A stretch of DNA of 64,000 bases from an uncultured Saprospiraceae bacterium (GCA_943788055.1 CALSOU010000004.1:62001-126000), one strand, 5' to 3'. Counted from the stretch's first letter, positions 26,691 to 36,871 are shown. Made by a program: numbers and translations. The notes: generated from the sequence alone by a model not told the origin.

Positions 26691-28685
26691 CTACTTATAA
26701 CTTCTTGTTTTCAATTCTACATTATCGAACTTCAGCTCTTCTTTGTGAAGTTTTGGTTCTTTATCATCCCATTCCCAAGCAGCTACGTATGTAAACTCGT
26801 CATCACGTCTCAGCGCTTCACCTTCTTCAGTTTGATATTCTTCACGGAAGTGACCACCGCATGATTCTTCACGATTTAACGCATCCAGAATCATTGTTTC
26901 ACCCAATTCCAAAAAGTCTGCAACTCTACCAGCTTTCTCTAGTTCAGGGTTAAACTCTTCGTTGGTCCCAGGAATGAAAACGTCTTTGTAGAACTCGTCC
27001 CGTAAGTCTCTTACCTGTTGTCTCGCTTTTTTCAAGTCTACTGCATTTCTCGACATTCCGCAATTATCCCACATGATGAGACCTAGTCTACGGTGGAATG
27101 ATTCAACAGTTTGATTTCCCTTCATGGAAAGGAATTTGTCAATTCTTGCCCGAACCTCCTTTTCTGCTGCTTCAAATTCTGGAAGATCTGTTGAAGGAAC
27201 AGGATTTTGTATTTCACCTGATAGAAATTGTCCGATAGTGTATGGAATAACAAAGTATCCATCAGCAAGACCTTGCATTAGTGCCGATGCACCAAGCCGA
27301 TTTGCTCCGTGATCTGAGAAATTAGATTCTCCCAATGCAAATAAGCCAGGAACATTAGTTTCTAAATTATAATCAACCCAAACACCACCCATCGTATAAT
27401 GAACAGCAGGGTATATCTTCATTGGAAGTTTATACGGATTTTCTCCAGTAATCTTCTCGTACATTTCAAATAAGTTACCATACTTATTCTCAATTACTTT
27501 AGTTCCAAGTTCTTTGACTTTAGCATCCGAAGGATTGTGATCTCCTTGCGAATTTGCTTCAATCCTTCCATAACGCATAATTGCATCTGAAAAATCGAGA
27601 TAGACAGCTAATCCTGATTTGTTGACACCGAATCCTTCGTCACATGCTGTCTTTGCAGCTCTTGAAGCTACATCTCTAGGAACCAAGTTTCCAAACGCCG
27701 GATAACGTCTTTCTAAGTAATAATCTCTATCACTTTCTGGAATATCATTCCCCGTCTTGTTACCCTCACGGATAGCTTTGACGTCTTCTAATTTTTTAGG
27801 AACCCATACTCGGCCATCATTACGAAGTGACTCTGACATAAGAGTAAGTTTCGATTGATAAGTTCCGGATACGGGTATACAAGTTGGGTGAATTTGCGTG
27901 AAACATGGATTCGCCATGAGTGCTCCTCGTTTCACAGACTTCCAAGCGGCAGTTACGTTACAACCCATTGCATTAGTAGACAGATAAAATACGTTACCAT
28001 ATCCTCCTGTAGCCAAAACTACACAATGTGCCGAGTGTCGTTCTATTTCTCCATTGATGAGATTCCGAGTAATTATTCCTCGAGCTTTACCATCTACGGT
28101 CACTAAATCAAGCATTTCATGACGATTATACATATGAACTTGACCTATTGAAATCTGTCTTTCTAGAGATTGGTAAGCACCTATTAGAAGTTGCTGACCA
28201 GTCTGTCCTCTAGCATAGAAAGTACGACTTACTTGAACACCACCGAAAGATCTATTTTCGAGAAGTCCACCATACTCACGTGCAAATGGAACTCCTTGTG
28301 CAACACATTGGTCGATTATGTCTGTACTTACTTCAGCAAGTCTGTGAACATTTGCTTCTCTTGATCTGTAGTCACCACCCTTTATTGTATCGTAAAATAG
28401 TCTATAAACACTATCACCATCATTTTGATAGTTCTTAGCGGCATTGATACCACCTTGTGCAGCAATAGAGTGAGCACGTCTCGGTGAATCGTGGAATGTA
28501 AAGTTTTTGACAGTATATCCCAATTCAGCTAATGTAGCTGCTGCAGATGCACCGGCAAGACCAGTTCCTACTACGATTACACTTATTCGTCGCTTATTAT
28601 TAGGAGCGACAAGATTCATTTTAGATTTATACTCAGTCCATTTGGTAGCTAATTCGCCTTCTGGAACATTTGATTCTAATTTCAT
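26691..28685 (-). CDS. sdhA: succinate dehydrogenase/fumarate reductase flavoprotein subunit
   Basis: 664-residue catalytic subunit with covalently bound FAD that oxidises succinate to fumarate (or the reverse). N-terminal dinucleotide motif [18 protein letters not shown] (~38-55), FAD attachment region [15 protein letters not shown] with its histidine, [23 protein letters not shown], active-site HPTCIP and [12 protein letters not shown], then [20 protein letters not shown]-terminal capping and helical domains are present. Somewhat longer than proteobacterial SdhA, normal for the phylum. 44 bases after sdhC. Confidence 0.97.
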   Translation of the reverse strand: MKLESNVPEGELATKWTEYKSKMNLVAPNNKRRISVIVVGTGLAGASAAATLAELGYTVKNFTFHDSPRRAHSIAAQGGINAAKNYQNDGDSVYRLFYDTIKGGDYRSREANVHRLAEVSTDIIDQCVAQGVPFAREYGGLLENRSFGGVQVSRTFYARGQTGQQLLIGAYQSLERQISIGQVHMYNRHEMLDLVTVDGKARGIITRNLINGEIERHSAHCVVLATGGYGNVFYLSTNAMGCNVTAAWKSVKRGALMANPCFTQIHPTCIPVSGTYQSKLTLMSESLRNDGRVWVPKKLEDVKAIREGNKTGNDIPESDRDYYLERRYPAFGNLVPRDVASRAAKTACDEGFGVNKSGLAVYLDFSDAIMRYGRIEANSQGDHNPSDAKVKELGTKVIENKYGNLFEMYEKITGENPYKLPMKIYPAVHYTMGGVWVDYNLETNVPGLFALGESNFSDHGANRLGASALMQGLADGYFVIPYTIGQFLSGEIQNPVPSTDLPEFEAAEKEVRARIDKFLSMKGNQTVESFHRRLGLIMWDNCGMSRNAVDLKKARQQVRDLRDEFYKDVFIPGTNEEFNPELEKAGRVADFLELGETMILDALNREESCGGHFREEYQTEEGEALRRDDEFTYVAAWEWDDKEPKLHKEELKFDNVELKTRSYK

Positions 28686-28729
28686 ATCGATATTTCTTTA
28701 TGATTATTCAAAATTCAGTCAATGCTTGT

Positions 28730-29410
28730 TTACCTAAGGTAATGTATGATTGGGATAAGAGCGTATCCTATTGGGACTACTACTGCGAAAATTCTTCCAA
28801 TCGCATTGATTATTGGAGAATACTTTTTGTTGTTTAGACCTAAAGTAACAAAGCCCGAACCGAATCCGTGCCACAAGTGGAAGGCTAGAACAAGCTGTCC
28901 GATAATGTATGCTATTACGATAACAGGATTTTCAAAGGCTTGCGCAACTCTGAAGTAGAGGTCTTTAACTTCAAAGCCTAAGGATTCTGACATTACCATA
29001 GGCAATTGGTCCATTTTCATCTTAAACCAAAAATCTCCCATGTGAATGAAAATAAACGCTAATATTAGGGTTCCTAGAAGCCCCATGTTTTTTGAAGCCC
29101 ATGAAACATTAGTTGTGCCTGACTTTGCGTAAGTTTTTCCTTTTGCCTTCTTATTTTGAATTGTCAACATGATTCCTAGAATAGCGTGAACAAGAATCAT
29201 CGCATACAAGCCAAAAGATACAATCTTAATCGGTAAGAAATGCGTCATAAAATATGCATAGTCGTTGAAAGCGACCCCTTCATCTCCTTTCAGTAATTGA
29301 AAGTTTCCTAGCAAGTGAATGACTAGGAATGAACATAGGAAAAGACCTGTCAGTGACATAATCAATTTACGTCCTAGACTAGAGGTGAATAGTGTTGTGA
29401 GCCACTTCAT
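28730..29410 (-). CDS. sdhC: succinate dehydrogenase cytochrome b subunit
   Basis: 226-residue membrane anchor with five predicted helices, which binds haem and quinone for complex II. Motifs GRKLIMSLTGLFLCSFLVIHLLGN, YAMILVHAILGIMLTI, FIFIHMGDFWFK and LAFHLWHGFGSGF hold the likely haem-ligand histidines in separate helices. A single large anchor subunit (B-type, as in Bacillus and Bacteroidota) explains why there is no sdhD. First gene of the sdhCAB operon, with a -7 element 24 bases upstream. Confidence 0.95.
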   Translation of the reverse strand: MKWLTTLFTSSLGRKLIMSLTGLFLCSFLVIHLLGNFQLLKGDEGVAFNDYAYFMTHFLPIKIVSFGLYAMILVHAILGIMLTIQNKKAKGKTYAKSGTTNVSWASKNMGLLGTLILAFIFIHMGDFWFKMKMDQLPMVMSESLGFEVKDLYFRVAQAFENPVIVIAYIIGQLVLAFHLWHGFGSGFVTLGLNNKKYSPIINAIGRIFAVVVPIGYALIPIIHYLR

Positions 29411-29434
29411 AGTTTGGTTGAATTGTTTAACTCA

Positions 29435-29442
29435 CAAAAATA
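29435..29442 (-). promoter_or_regulatory. -7 element for sdhCAB (TATTTTTG)
   Basis: Minus-strand exact TAnnTTTG match 24 bases before the sdhC ATG. The imperfect palindrome ATAGTTGA...TCAACTAT just upstream (29456-29491) could be regulatory but is unproven. Confidence 0.5.
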
Positions 29443-29550
29443 CTAGATGAGGGGTTATAGTTGAACACGATCAACAAATACTCAACTATTTAGAATTAAT
29501 CTAAAGATAAGATTTTATGAACCATTGAGTTCTAGAGATAAAATCGGGAA

Positions 29551-29982
29551 TTAATTGAAAAGTTCGATAGCTTGTTCTTCTGCCTTTCTCATTTTGGCTA
29601 TGTCTTCTTTGTTGTGATCGTCAAAACCTATGAAGTGCAATAATCCATGACTCATAACACGAAGTAATTCTTTATCGAAGCTAATTTGCAGTTCTTTAGC
29701 GTTTTCCTTGACTCGTTCAATACTTATGAATATATCTCCAGAAATAGGATCCTCATTAAGAGGAAAACTGATAATGTCGGTATAGTAATCGTGATCGAGG
29801 TAAGACCTATTCATTTCTAGGAGATAATCATCAGAAGTGAACACATAAGTCAAGGTGCCAATCTCCATTTTATATGAAGTAGCAATTTTGATTAACCAAT
29901 CTTTATATTGCAGCTCGTGACTTAAGGAGAAATCAAAGTCTTCAGCATAGAATTGAATATCGTTTTTTTCTATTTCTATCAT
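29551..29982 (-). CDS. ybeY: rRNA maturation RNase YbeY
   Basis: 143-residue zinc-dependent endoribonuclease for 16S rRNA 3'-end maturation and ribosome quality control. The metal motif is SHGLLHFIGFDDHNKED, with H112 and H116 and a third histidine H123 one residue further than the canonical spacing; D121/D122 may contribute. Conserved upstream segments DIISFPLNED and SGDIFISIERV are present. The start overlaps the preceding HATPase gene by four bases (ATGA), so they are translationally coupled. Confidence 0.93.
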   Translation of the reverse strand: MIEIEKNDIQFYAEDFDFSLSHELQYKDWLIKIATSYKMEIGTLTYVFTSDDYLLEMNRSYLDHDYYTDIISFPLNEDPISGDIFISIERVKENAKELQISFDKELLRVMSHGLLHFIGFDDHNKEDIAKMRKAEEQAIELFN

Positions 29983-30341
29983 ATTCGTTTGAAGTCCATC
30001 TCGATTTTATTTCCAGGATCTTGAAAGTTACTAGGGTCACATAATGCTTTAATTACAAATATGCCTTTTCCTCTTGTGGCTTCGATATTTTCTGGAATTG
30101 TGGGGTCGGGAAGCTGTGTAAAATCGAAGCCTGCACCTTCATCGCATACTTGAAGACTTATCAGAGCGTCATTTGTCGAAACGTTAATGAGGACCTTCTT
30201 GGACTTATCGTACTGATTACCATGAACAATTGCATATTTATTGGGGTTTAAATCGAATCTAGAGATGATCTTAGCTGTCAATTCTTCCAGTCTGGAAATC
30301 TGTATTGGATTTGATTCAAGAGTTAAGATGTTACTATACAT
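29979..30341 (-). CDS. RsbW-like HATPase (anti-sigma factor family), N-box reduced
   Basis: 120-residue single GHKL ATPase domain of the serine-kinase anti-sigma type. The G1 box CDEGAGFD and the G2 box ATRGKGIFVIKAL are intact. The N box is not: RFDLNPNKYAIVHGNQYDKSKK runs straight from the first helix into AIVHGN, where relatives in my memory have a ~13-residue insert ending EAVNNAI. The ATP-Mg-binding Glu/Asn of the N box is therefore missing, and the protein is shorter than usual. It may no longer hydrolyse ATP. It is co-transcribed with the DUF4175 gene (19 bases) and ybeY (four-base overlap). Confidence 0.85.
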   Translation of the reverse strand: MYSNILTLESNPIQISRLEELTAKIISRFDLNPNKYAIVHGNQYDKSKKVLINVSTNDALISLQVCDEGAGFDFTQLPDPTIPENIEATRGKGIFVIKALCDPSNFQDPGNKIEMDFKRI

Positions 30342-30360
30342 ATATGCTTTCCGTATACTT

Positions 30361-33300
30361 TTATTCAGCTTTAAGTGATTGGTAGTACTGTTCGACCAAG
30401 AATTTATAATACGGCTTCAAAGCAGGAGACACTGTTTTGTAAGCATCGATTTCAGCTTCTCTCTTTTTGAAGTACTTCTCCAAGTCTGGTGGAAATTCAC
30501 GCACTTTTTCTGCAGTCCTTTCAGCTTTTCGTTTTTCTTCTTGATCTCTCTGTCGATCAGCTTTTTCTGCTTCTAGCAGTCGAGTAAGGATATCTTGTTG
30601 ACGAGTGATCATTTCAGAATCGAGCTTCTTATTTACTAGGTCAGTTTCAATTTTATTCATCTGATCAATGATCTCCTGTAGCTCTTGACCTCCTTGTCCG
30701 TTTTCTTGTTTTTCATTTTTCATTTGCTCAAGAGCTTTTCGAAGAGCAGCTTGCTTAGCTGCTGCTTTTGCAAAGTCTTTTGAGCTATTTCCTTTACCTT
30801 CTTTTTGCGACTGCATCATTTTTTCAAGCCCCTCTTTCATACCTTGTTGACCCTTAGATATTTTGTCAGATGGCTTTTTACCTCCTGGCTTACTTTGTCC
30901 TTTCCCACCAGGTTTATTGCACATTTGAGCTCCAGGCATCATGTTAGACATCTGTTGTTGCATTTGCTCCATAGACTCATTGAGCATGAGTGCCAAGTCG
31001 TTTAGACCAGTCATTGTATTACGCTGGTTTTCGTTTGAAAGTGATTTTGCACGTTCTTCTAAGCGTTTAATTCCAGTATCAAGATCTTTCTTAATGTCAC
31101 CAACTTTTTCAATGACAAAACTCTCTATTTGAACTTGTCTTTTGGCTAGAGCTTGGAGGCTATCTGCAATAAGACCGAAGTCGTCTTTAAGTTTAAATTG
31201 TTCTTGAACAAGCCCAACATACCGAGGAGTCTGCTCACTAGTACGGCTAATATCATTCACTAGTTCCTCCTGATCAAAAGAAAGTGTAATTATATTCTCG
31301 AGTAACTGACGTATAGCCTTCATGTCCTCTTGTGCTTGCTCCATTTCACCACTAGCAGCAGCCTCCATCATCTGGCCGGCCATTTCCTCCATTTTTTCTC
31401 CTGCTTTCTGCTGAGATTCACTAGCTCCCTTATTTTCTTTGCTTTCCATTTGCTCTTGCGCCTCATCCATATCTTCAGAAATCTCTTCCATTGCTTCTTC
31501 CTTATCTTCACCTAGATCTTTGGGGAGCTCCAATTCTTCGTTCTTCTCGTCAAGCTTTTCCATTTCTTCCTTTAGCTCTTCGAACTTCTCTTCGATCTCT
31601 TCCTGTTTCTCTTGTAGCTCTTCTTGAGGCGTTTCTGCTTTTTCTGTTTCCTTTGCCAGCTCTTTTTGTTCTTCAGCAAGCTTGTTTAGCTCTTCGATCA
31701 TTTCCTCTACTTCTTTCTCAACTTCAAGTTGCTTATAAAGTTCTTCTAGACGTTCTAGTTTGTTTTCTAATTCCTCATCACTGAATTCCATCTCCTCCAT
31801 CATTTCCATGGCGTCATCTTTCTCCAATTCCTGCATTAAATCTTTGATCTTCTCCATGAGCTCTTTCATCTCATCATCAACGACTTCTTCAAAAAGTTTT
31901 TCTAGTTTTTCTTCTTTTTCTTGCAGAGCATCTGATTTTTTCATCATCTCTCTGTTCTGCTTATTTTTGTCAAAGTTCTCCTTTGCTTGCTGCATTTTTT
32001 CTTGCAGTTCCTTTTGACGTTCAAGAAGCTTCTCTAGTTCTTTTTTTGTTTGCCAGTCAATCTCCTTTTTCTGGATTAACTTTTCTCTTAATTTCTTAAA
32101 ATCTTCCTTTATTTTCTTAGTTTCCTTTACGGCTTCCTCAAGCTTCTTTTTGATTTCTTCACTGTTTTGCTCTTCTTCATTTTTCAGTTCCTCGATTGTA
32201 GGTCTTCTGAAAAGCATTATACCGGTTTTGCTTGATTTTACGCCATTCACCTGATCATTGTCGCTAACTTCAAAGTAATAGTTGACTTGGTCACCTGGCT
32301 CAAGATTAAACTTTGCAACATCAAAAATGTACTCGTAATCTTGCTTGGAATCAGCTCGACTGCTAATTCTTTCACTTTGAGGCTCTTTCGTACCGATTTT
32401 TTCGTTGCTGATGGTGTAGTTGAATGTGATAGAACTGATACCATAATCATCAGCTGCTATTCCTACAAAATAGCTTACTTGATTGTCTAGACTATCTTCG
32501 AATTTTTGAACTTGAATTGTTGGATATTGATCCGGGATTACATTCAATGCGTAAATAAACGAATCTGGAGTAGGAATCTGCTCATTGTAAAGAAATACTT
32601 TGTATTGCTGATCCTGTTTAATGCGCTTGCTAAAGTTAAACTCTTGTGTGTCCTTTTGTTTGATCGTCTCCTGGCTTCTGCCAAAAGACATGTTAATCTT
32701 GTTGGTGTTTTCACTTTCAAAATCCCAAGTAACTACTGTGCCGGCAGGGATAGAAACATCTCCTATGTTTTGGATCGTTTCATCTTTTGATCCAGTATAT
32801 GCAGGGTAATCTAAAGAGAGTGAAAAATCAATGAGATTTGGTTTTTCCAATACGTTTAAGTCGAAGTTTGCTGATTTCACTTTTCCTGCAAAGATTCTGA
32901 ATGGCGTATCTTTTTGAACATTTTTAAAGGTATATTCAAACTGATCTTGCTTCACCTTCTTCATTCGATATTGATAATTATCAACATCAATAAAAACATC
33001 TTCTGGTAGAGCGGTACCATCAACTTGGACTTGCAGGGCGAAATCATCGTACTGTATTACTTGAAACTCATTGTGATCTAGTAAGAATTTAAAGGGTGCT
33101 GCCTTTTCAAAGTCCTTGTCATTATTGATAATTCGAAAAGTAGAGTCTTTTATTATGCTAGGAGCTCCAAAGAGTATTGCAATGAATAGCAACAGAGGCG
33201 GTAGAGCGTAACGTAGGTATTTCTTGTTCTTAGTCAGATCAATGGCATTCTTGAATGGAACGAGCTTAATGTTTTCTGACTTCTGATTTATTCCGGCAAA

Positions 33301-33690
33301 AAGTAATTCGGTGTTATCTGCTGATTCAGCTTGCCGTTTTAATTGCAGCACATTAGTTAGTTGATCTTGCACATCTCCAAAGTGCGTCCCGATAATACCG
33401 GCAGCTTGATCGTGCGAGATAGTTTGTCCTAACTTAAAGTACTTGAAGAGCGGATTTAGAACCCAATAGAAAAGTGAAGCAACACTTATGCCAATGAAAG
33501 AGTAGAATAGAACTTTTCGAATAGATTTGCTGAAGTAGAAGTTGTGCTCTGCTATACTAAAAATTAAAAACAGAAGCATCGCAAGACCTATAAAGTATAG
33601 GCTGCCTCGAATCATCTTATTCACGTAAAATTTGCGAATAAATTGATCCAACTTTTGAATAAGAACTTGATAATTGTCTGAACCCTTCAT
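30361..33690 (-). CDS. DUF4175-family membrane protein with long acidic coiled coil
   Basis: 1109-residue envelope protein. Three N-terminal membrane segments (~30-50, ~60-80, ~160-180) anchor it; a beta-rich extracytoplasmic region (~190-500, with SLDYPAYTG and GISSITFNYTISN) follows. Residues ~505-800 are a highly charged Glu/Lys coiled coil, and ~820-1000 contain Met/Gln/Gly-rich segments (MEQMQQQMSNMMPGAQ, GGKGQSKPGGKK). The pattern matches Bacteroidota DUF4175 proteins, function unknown; a scaffold role is likely. It heads the HATPase-ybeY operon. Many long plus-strand open frames over this region are shadows of the repetitive coding sequence. Confidence 0.88.
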   Translation of the reverse strand: MKGSDNYQVLIQKLDQFIRKFYVNKMIRGSLYFIGLAMLLFLIFSIAEHNFYFSKSIRKVLFYSFIGISVASLFYWVLNPLFKYFKLGQTISHDQAAGIIGTHFGDVQDQLTNVLQLKRQAESADNTELLFAGINQKSENIKLVPFKNAIDLTKNKKYLRYALPPLLLFIAILFGAPSIIKDSTFRIINNDKDFEKAAPFKFLLDHNEFQVIQYDDFALQVQVDGTALPEDVFIDVDNYQYRMKKVKQDQFEYTFKNVQKDTPFRIFAGKVKSANFDLNVLEKPNLIDFSLSLDYPAYTGSKDETIQNIGDVSIPAGTVVTWDFESENTNKINMSFGRSQETIKQKDTQEFNFSKRIKQDQQYKVFLYNEQIPTPDSFIYALNVIPDQYPTIQVQKFEDSLDNQVSYFVGIAADDYGISSITFNYTISNEKIGTKEPQSERISSRADSKQDYEYIFDVAKFNLEPGDQVNYYFEVSDNDQVNGVKSSKTGIMLFRRPTIEELKNEEEQNSEEIKKKLEEAVKETKKIKEDFKKLREKLIQKKEIDWQTKKELEKLLERQKELQEKMQQAKENFDKNKQNREMMKKSDALQEKEEKLEKLFEEVVDDEMKELMEKIKDLMQELEKDDAMEMMEEMEFSDEELENKLERLEELYKQLEVEKEVEEMIEELNKLAEEQKELAKETEKAETPQEELQEKQEEIEEKFEELKEEMEKLDEKNEELELPKDLGEDKEEAMEEISEDMDEAQEQMESKENKGASESQQKAGEKMEEMAGQMMEAAASGEMEQAQEDMKAIRQLLENIITLSFDQEELVNDISRTSEQTPRYVGLVQEQFKLKDDFGLIADSLQALAKRQVQIESFVIEKVGDIKKDLDTGIKRLEERAKSLSNENQRNTMTGLNDLALMLNESMEQMQQQMSNMMPGAQMCNKPGGKGQSKPGGKKPSDKISKGQQGMKEGLEKMMQSQKEGKGNSSKDFAKAAAKQAALRKALEQMKNEKQENGQGGQELQEIIDQMNKIETDLVNKKLDSEMITRQQDILTRLLEAEKADRQRDQEEKRKAERTAEKVREFPPDLEKYFKKREAEIDAYKTVSPALKPYYKFLVEQYYQSLKAE

Positions 33691-33742
33691 AATCTAAATT
33701 ATTCTCTCAATGTTTCCTTGCTACTAGCCTCACTAACAGTTA

Positions 33743-33750
33743 CAAATGTA
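33743..33750 (-). promoter_or_regulatory. -7 element (TACATTTG) for DUF4175 operon
   Basis: Minus-strand exact TAnnTTTG match 52 bases before ATG 33690. Confidence 0.45.
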
Positions 33751-34023
33751 CAAACAATAACGTGATCGCTTAGATAGTTATTCGAAATACGACAGTGATT
33801 TCGAATTTGCATGACAGTTTTCAGGCGCGTCTAAAAGGCTAAACAAGAAAAAGCTATTGAAAGTTACAGAAAAGTGAACACGAGCTTAGAGTTTTTGACA
33901 GTGTTAACAATTCTTTAGTACTGAGTTAAACAAGGTTCTGGAGAAAAACTTTCACATGACTTGAAATTTGAACAAGAGCAACAATCTGGAAAACTCTAGA
34001 GGTTGATTTGTAGTGTTGAGCTT
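33751..34023. other. intergenic region without recognised gene
   Basis: With the promoter-proximal bases, 333 bases separate the DUF4175 start (33690) and the end of a pseudogene at 34024. No open frame, RNA gene or convincing terminator is visible. Confidence 0.6.
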
Positions 34024-35242
34024 TTAGTCCGAATGCAATTTATAGATCTTCAATTGATTAGTTTCATCTATCCGCACGGAGTCAAAAGCTATGAATGGTA
34101 AGAGGTCTAGATATTGTTGGACACTCGAAGCGTGTTCAGCTTTTTCTTGACTAGTATTACTTTCACTAGTTATGACATAAACGGATTCAGAATCATTTAG
34201 TATTTTCTCTCTGTTTGTATTGTCACTTGTGTCTTTTATATCAGCGGTTTTTGTCCATGATGCTGAAAGTGGATTTATATATCTAATTACATTAGTATAG
34301 CCGGATTGATCATAGAGCACTTCTTGATCTGCATATCGGTTAGCTATATACTTGGCGGCATTTTCGTGTGGAGCATATAAGTCATGAAATACTTTTTGTG
34401 AGATCGGAATAAGTACAAAGGAAAATGGAGCCAAAATGAAGAAAATCAGGCTGTGTAGAAAAGGTTTTCTGTCTGTTACCTCAGCCAAGGCCAATACCAC
34501 AAAAGGAATTAATGGTAATAAGAATCTACTAGTTAATAGAGTCTTTTAGCCAACCACTGAAATCAATGGCCGAGTAATTGTATAAGAGACAGACAGCTAT
34601 AAATAATGAGGATGAAACAGCAATGCTCTTACTTGCTTTTCCTCTATAATGTAGTACGAATAGGTATCCACTAGGAATCAGTATAAGACTGATGATGAGA
34701 TAAAGTGGTAAATGAACTGAAAAGTTAGCAAAAGAAAACCCTTCGGAATGGCTTTGGAACCAAAAATCTCCATACACCCAAAATGTAAACAATAGCATTC
34801 ATTAGTAATGATGATGGCATGCCACTCATGATGCTAGGACTAAAAAATGAAACAGGAGACACGAAAAGTATAATTATCCCTAACTAATTGTACTTCAGTC
34901 GTTTAAGAGTAGTGTGCAATAGGATTACACTAATGATTGCTGCTAAAATGCTTCCCAAGAAGATACCTTTTTCGGTGAAGAGTTTTATCCAAATGGCATA
35001 GTAAGCGGATGTTTCCAGATTATACGATGGGTACAGAATTTGTTGATGACTTTGGGAAAGGAAATTAAACTGCGTTAAATAGAATTTGCCTTCTGCAAAA
35101 GCTAGTGCTTGAAAGCTGTAGCTGTAGGCGTCAGTAATCATCCATAGCTCAGGGTAAAACGCTAGGTAGGACATAAAAAAAGTATTATGCCTACAAAGAC
35201 ATAATACTTTTCAATCCAAGACACGTAACTGTTGTGTGTCAT
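34024..35242 (-). pseudogene. broken membrane glycosyltransferase-like (GT-C) gene
   Basis: Minus-strand relic of a multi-pass membrane protein. ATG 35242 begins four bases after the M28 peptidase stop and reads MTHNSYVSWIEKYYVFVGII, then a T-run (seven T near 35175-35181) loses the frame; one more T restores LFFMSYLAFYPELW and the loop TDAYSYSFQALAFAEG, as in GT-C/PMT-like enzymes. A TAG near 34882 ends the next piece (LKRLKYN), a shift near 34795 leads to FTFWVYGDFWFQSHSEGF, and another near 34535 joins KDSI to LTSRFLLPLIPFVVLALAE. The final piece ends at 34024. At least four lesions; no active enzyme can be made. Confidence 0.8.
35175..35211 (-). terminator. intrinsic terminator inside 5' end of the broken gene
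   Basis: Perfect 12-bp stem AAAAGTATTATG/CATAATACTTTT (35178-35189 with 35200-35211), 10-base loop. On the minus strand it is followed by the seven-T run, so it can end transcription of the M28 peptidase gene, 35 bases before. The same T-run holds the frameshift in the pseudogene. Confidence 0.65.
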
Positions 35243-35245
35243 AGT

Positions 35246-36871
35246 TTAGTCTTTAACGACACCATCTACTTCAATCATTTCATCTCTGTTGGCTAATTCG
35301 TATGCTAAATGAAATATGTGTTTAGCAACAAAAGCCATTTTGTCAAAATTAATTTTCTCAACCGTATCAGATGCTTGATGATAATCTGCGTGAGTACCAT
35401 TGAAAAAGAAAATAGCAGGGATGCCATTTTTAGCAAAATTATAGTGATCACTTCTGTAATAGTATCTATTTGGATCAGTCTCTGAATTGTACGTGTAGTC
35501 CATTGTCAATTGAGTAAACTCTTGATTAACCGATTCATTGATTTTATGCAAATCAGTAGATAGTCTGTCGCTTCCGATTACGTATATATAGTTTGGATTC
35601 AACTCATATTTTGCGTCTACTCGTCCTACCATGTCTACATTAATATCTACAATTGTCTTTTCCAGTGGAAAGATTGGTCTTTCAGCATAAAACTGCGATC
35701 CCAAAAGTCCTTTCTCTTCGCCAGTAACTAGTAAGAAAAGCATAGAGCGTCTTGGTCTAATTCCCTGTTTTACACCATCAGCAAATGCTTGCGCAATTTC
35801 GATTACAGTTGTTGTTCCGCTACCATTGTCATCTGCTCCATTGTAGATGGACTCTCCTCTCTTACCAAGGTGGTCATAGTGAGCGGACATGATGACTAGC
35901 TCATCTTTCTTATCTGTTCCTTCTATAAACCCTAAGACATTTTGACCTTCTATCGACACTACATTTTTATCGAGGGTAAGCGCCATGTCTGTTTTTAGTT
36001 TAACCTTTCTAAGTTTTCCTCTTTTCGTGATTAGATCTCTAGACTTGATTACTTTTTTTACTTTACCACCCATTATCTCTTTGGCAATAGTAGTAGAAAT
36101 ATATACACAAGTAGGATAGTCAGGGCGTTCAGAAATATCACCCAGACTTACCTTGGATCCAAGTAGTTGTCTTCTATTTTCAGAAAGCATTTTTTTGATA
36201 TCATCGCTTATGATGAAAACCGCATTTACTCCGTTTTTCATTGCAGCTTCCAGCTTTTTGATTGGATCTTCACTCCATACAGATCTTGTTGAAGATCCTG
36301 TAATTCTTGAATTCCCATTTGAATCCATTGGTTCTCCTGCATAGATCAAGATGTTCTTACCCTTAACTCGCTTTCGTTTGTAATCTGAGTATTTCTCGTC
36401 ATCAATACCATAGCCCATGAAGACAATCTCATCCATATTGACAGTCCCAATATCTTTGTTTTGATTCTGGAAAGCTAAGAAATCCCAAAGGTGTCGATAT
36501 CTTTGACTATTAAGATTCATTTCTGCTGTCTTCCATGATTCAAAAGTGAATGCTACAGGTTGATAGTATCCATCTTTAAGACCATCTACTGGGTTGATAC
36601 CGATATTCTTGAAATGATCTGAAATATATGCAGCAGCCTTGTTGTTACCTTCTTCACCAGTTTCTCTTCCTTCAAATTCGTCCGACGCAAGAATTGTTAA
36701 GTGTTTACGTAGGTCATCGGCTGTGATATCTTTTGCTAGCATAACTGCTGGATTACTATCATCCATATTAACAGATACAGTCGAATCAGGATATGTAACT
36801 GAAGAGATATATTGTGCTTGGCTTTGCATGATAAAAACAAGAATAAAACCTAGAATTATAGTTTTTTTCAT
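35246..36871 (-). CDS. secreted M28-family metallopeptidase with PA domain
   Basis: 541-residue exported zinc aminopeptidase. Signal peptide MKKTIILGFILVFIMQSQAQ. A PA (protease-associated) domain lies in ~150-290 inside the fold; catalytic M28 motifs follow: SAHYDHLG (H zinc ligand), NGADDNGSGT (bridging Asp), TGEEKGLLGS (general base and metal Glu), NVDMVGR (zinc Asp) and YYYRSDHYNF (last His). All ligands are present. Probably hydrolyses peptides in the periplasm or outside the cell. Separated from the following broken gene by three bases; the terminator at 35175 may end its transcript. Confidence 0.93.
   Translation of the reverse strand: MKKTIILGFILVFIMQSQAQYISSVTYPDSTVSVNMDDSNPAVMLAKDITADDLRKHLTILASDEFEGRETGEEGNNKAAAYISDHFKNIGINPVDGLKDGYYQPVAFTFESWKTAEMNLNSQRYRHLWDFLAFQNQNKDIGTVNMDEIVFMGYGIDDEKYSDYKRKRVKGKNILIYAGEPMDSNGNSRITGSSTRSVWSEDPIKKLEAAMKNGVNAVFIISDDIKKMLSENRRQLLGSKVSLGDISERPDYPTCVYISTTIAKEIMGGKVKKVIKSRDLITKRGKLRKVKLKTDMALTLDKNVVSIEGQNVLGFIEGTDKKDELVIMSAHYDHLGKRGESIYNGADDNGSGTTTVIEIAQAFADGVKQGIRPRRSMLFLLVTGEEKGLLGSQFYAERPIFPLEKTIVDINVDMVGRVDAKYELNPNYIYVIGSDRLSTDLHKINESVNQEFTQLTMDYTYNSETDPNRYYYRSDHYNFAKNGIPAIFFFNGTHADYHQASDTVEKINFDKMAFVAKHIFHLAYELANRDEMIEVDGVVKD

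Noticed and set aside
29456-29491. ATAGTTGA...TCAACTAT inverted repeat before sdhC
   Set aside because: Long spacer and no conservation evidence; mentioned with the promoter but not called as an operator.
30379-32017. Several long plus-strand open frames rich in Ser/Phe/Leu
   Set aside because: They are antisense shadows of the Glu/Lys-rich DUF4175 coiled coil; composition explains them and no start signal or family is seen.
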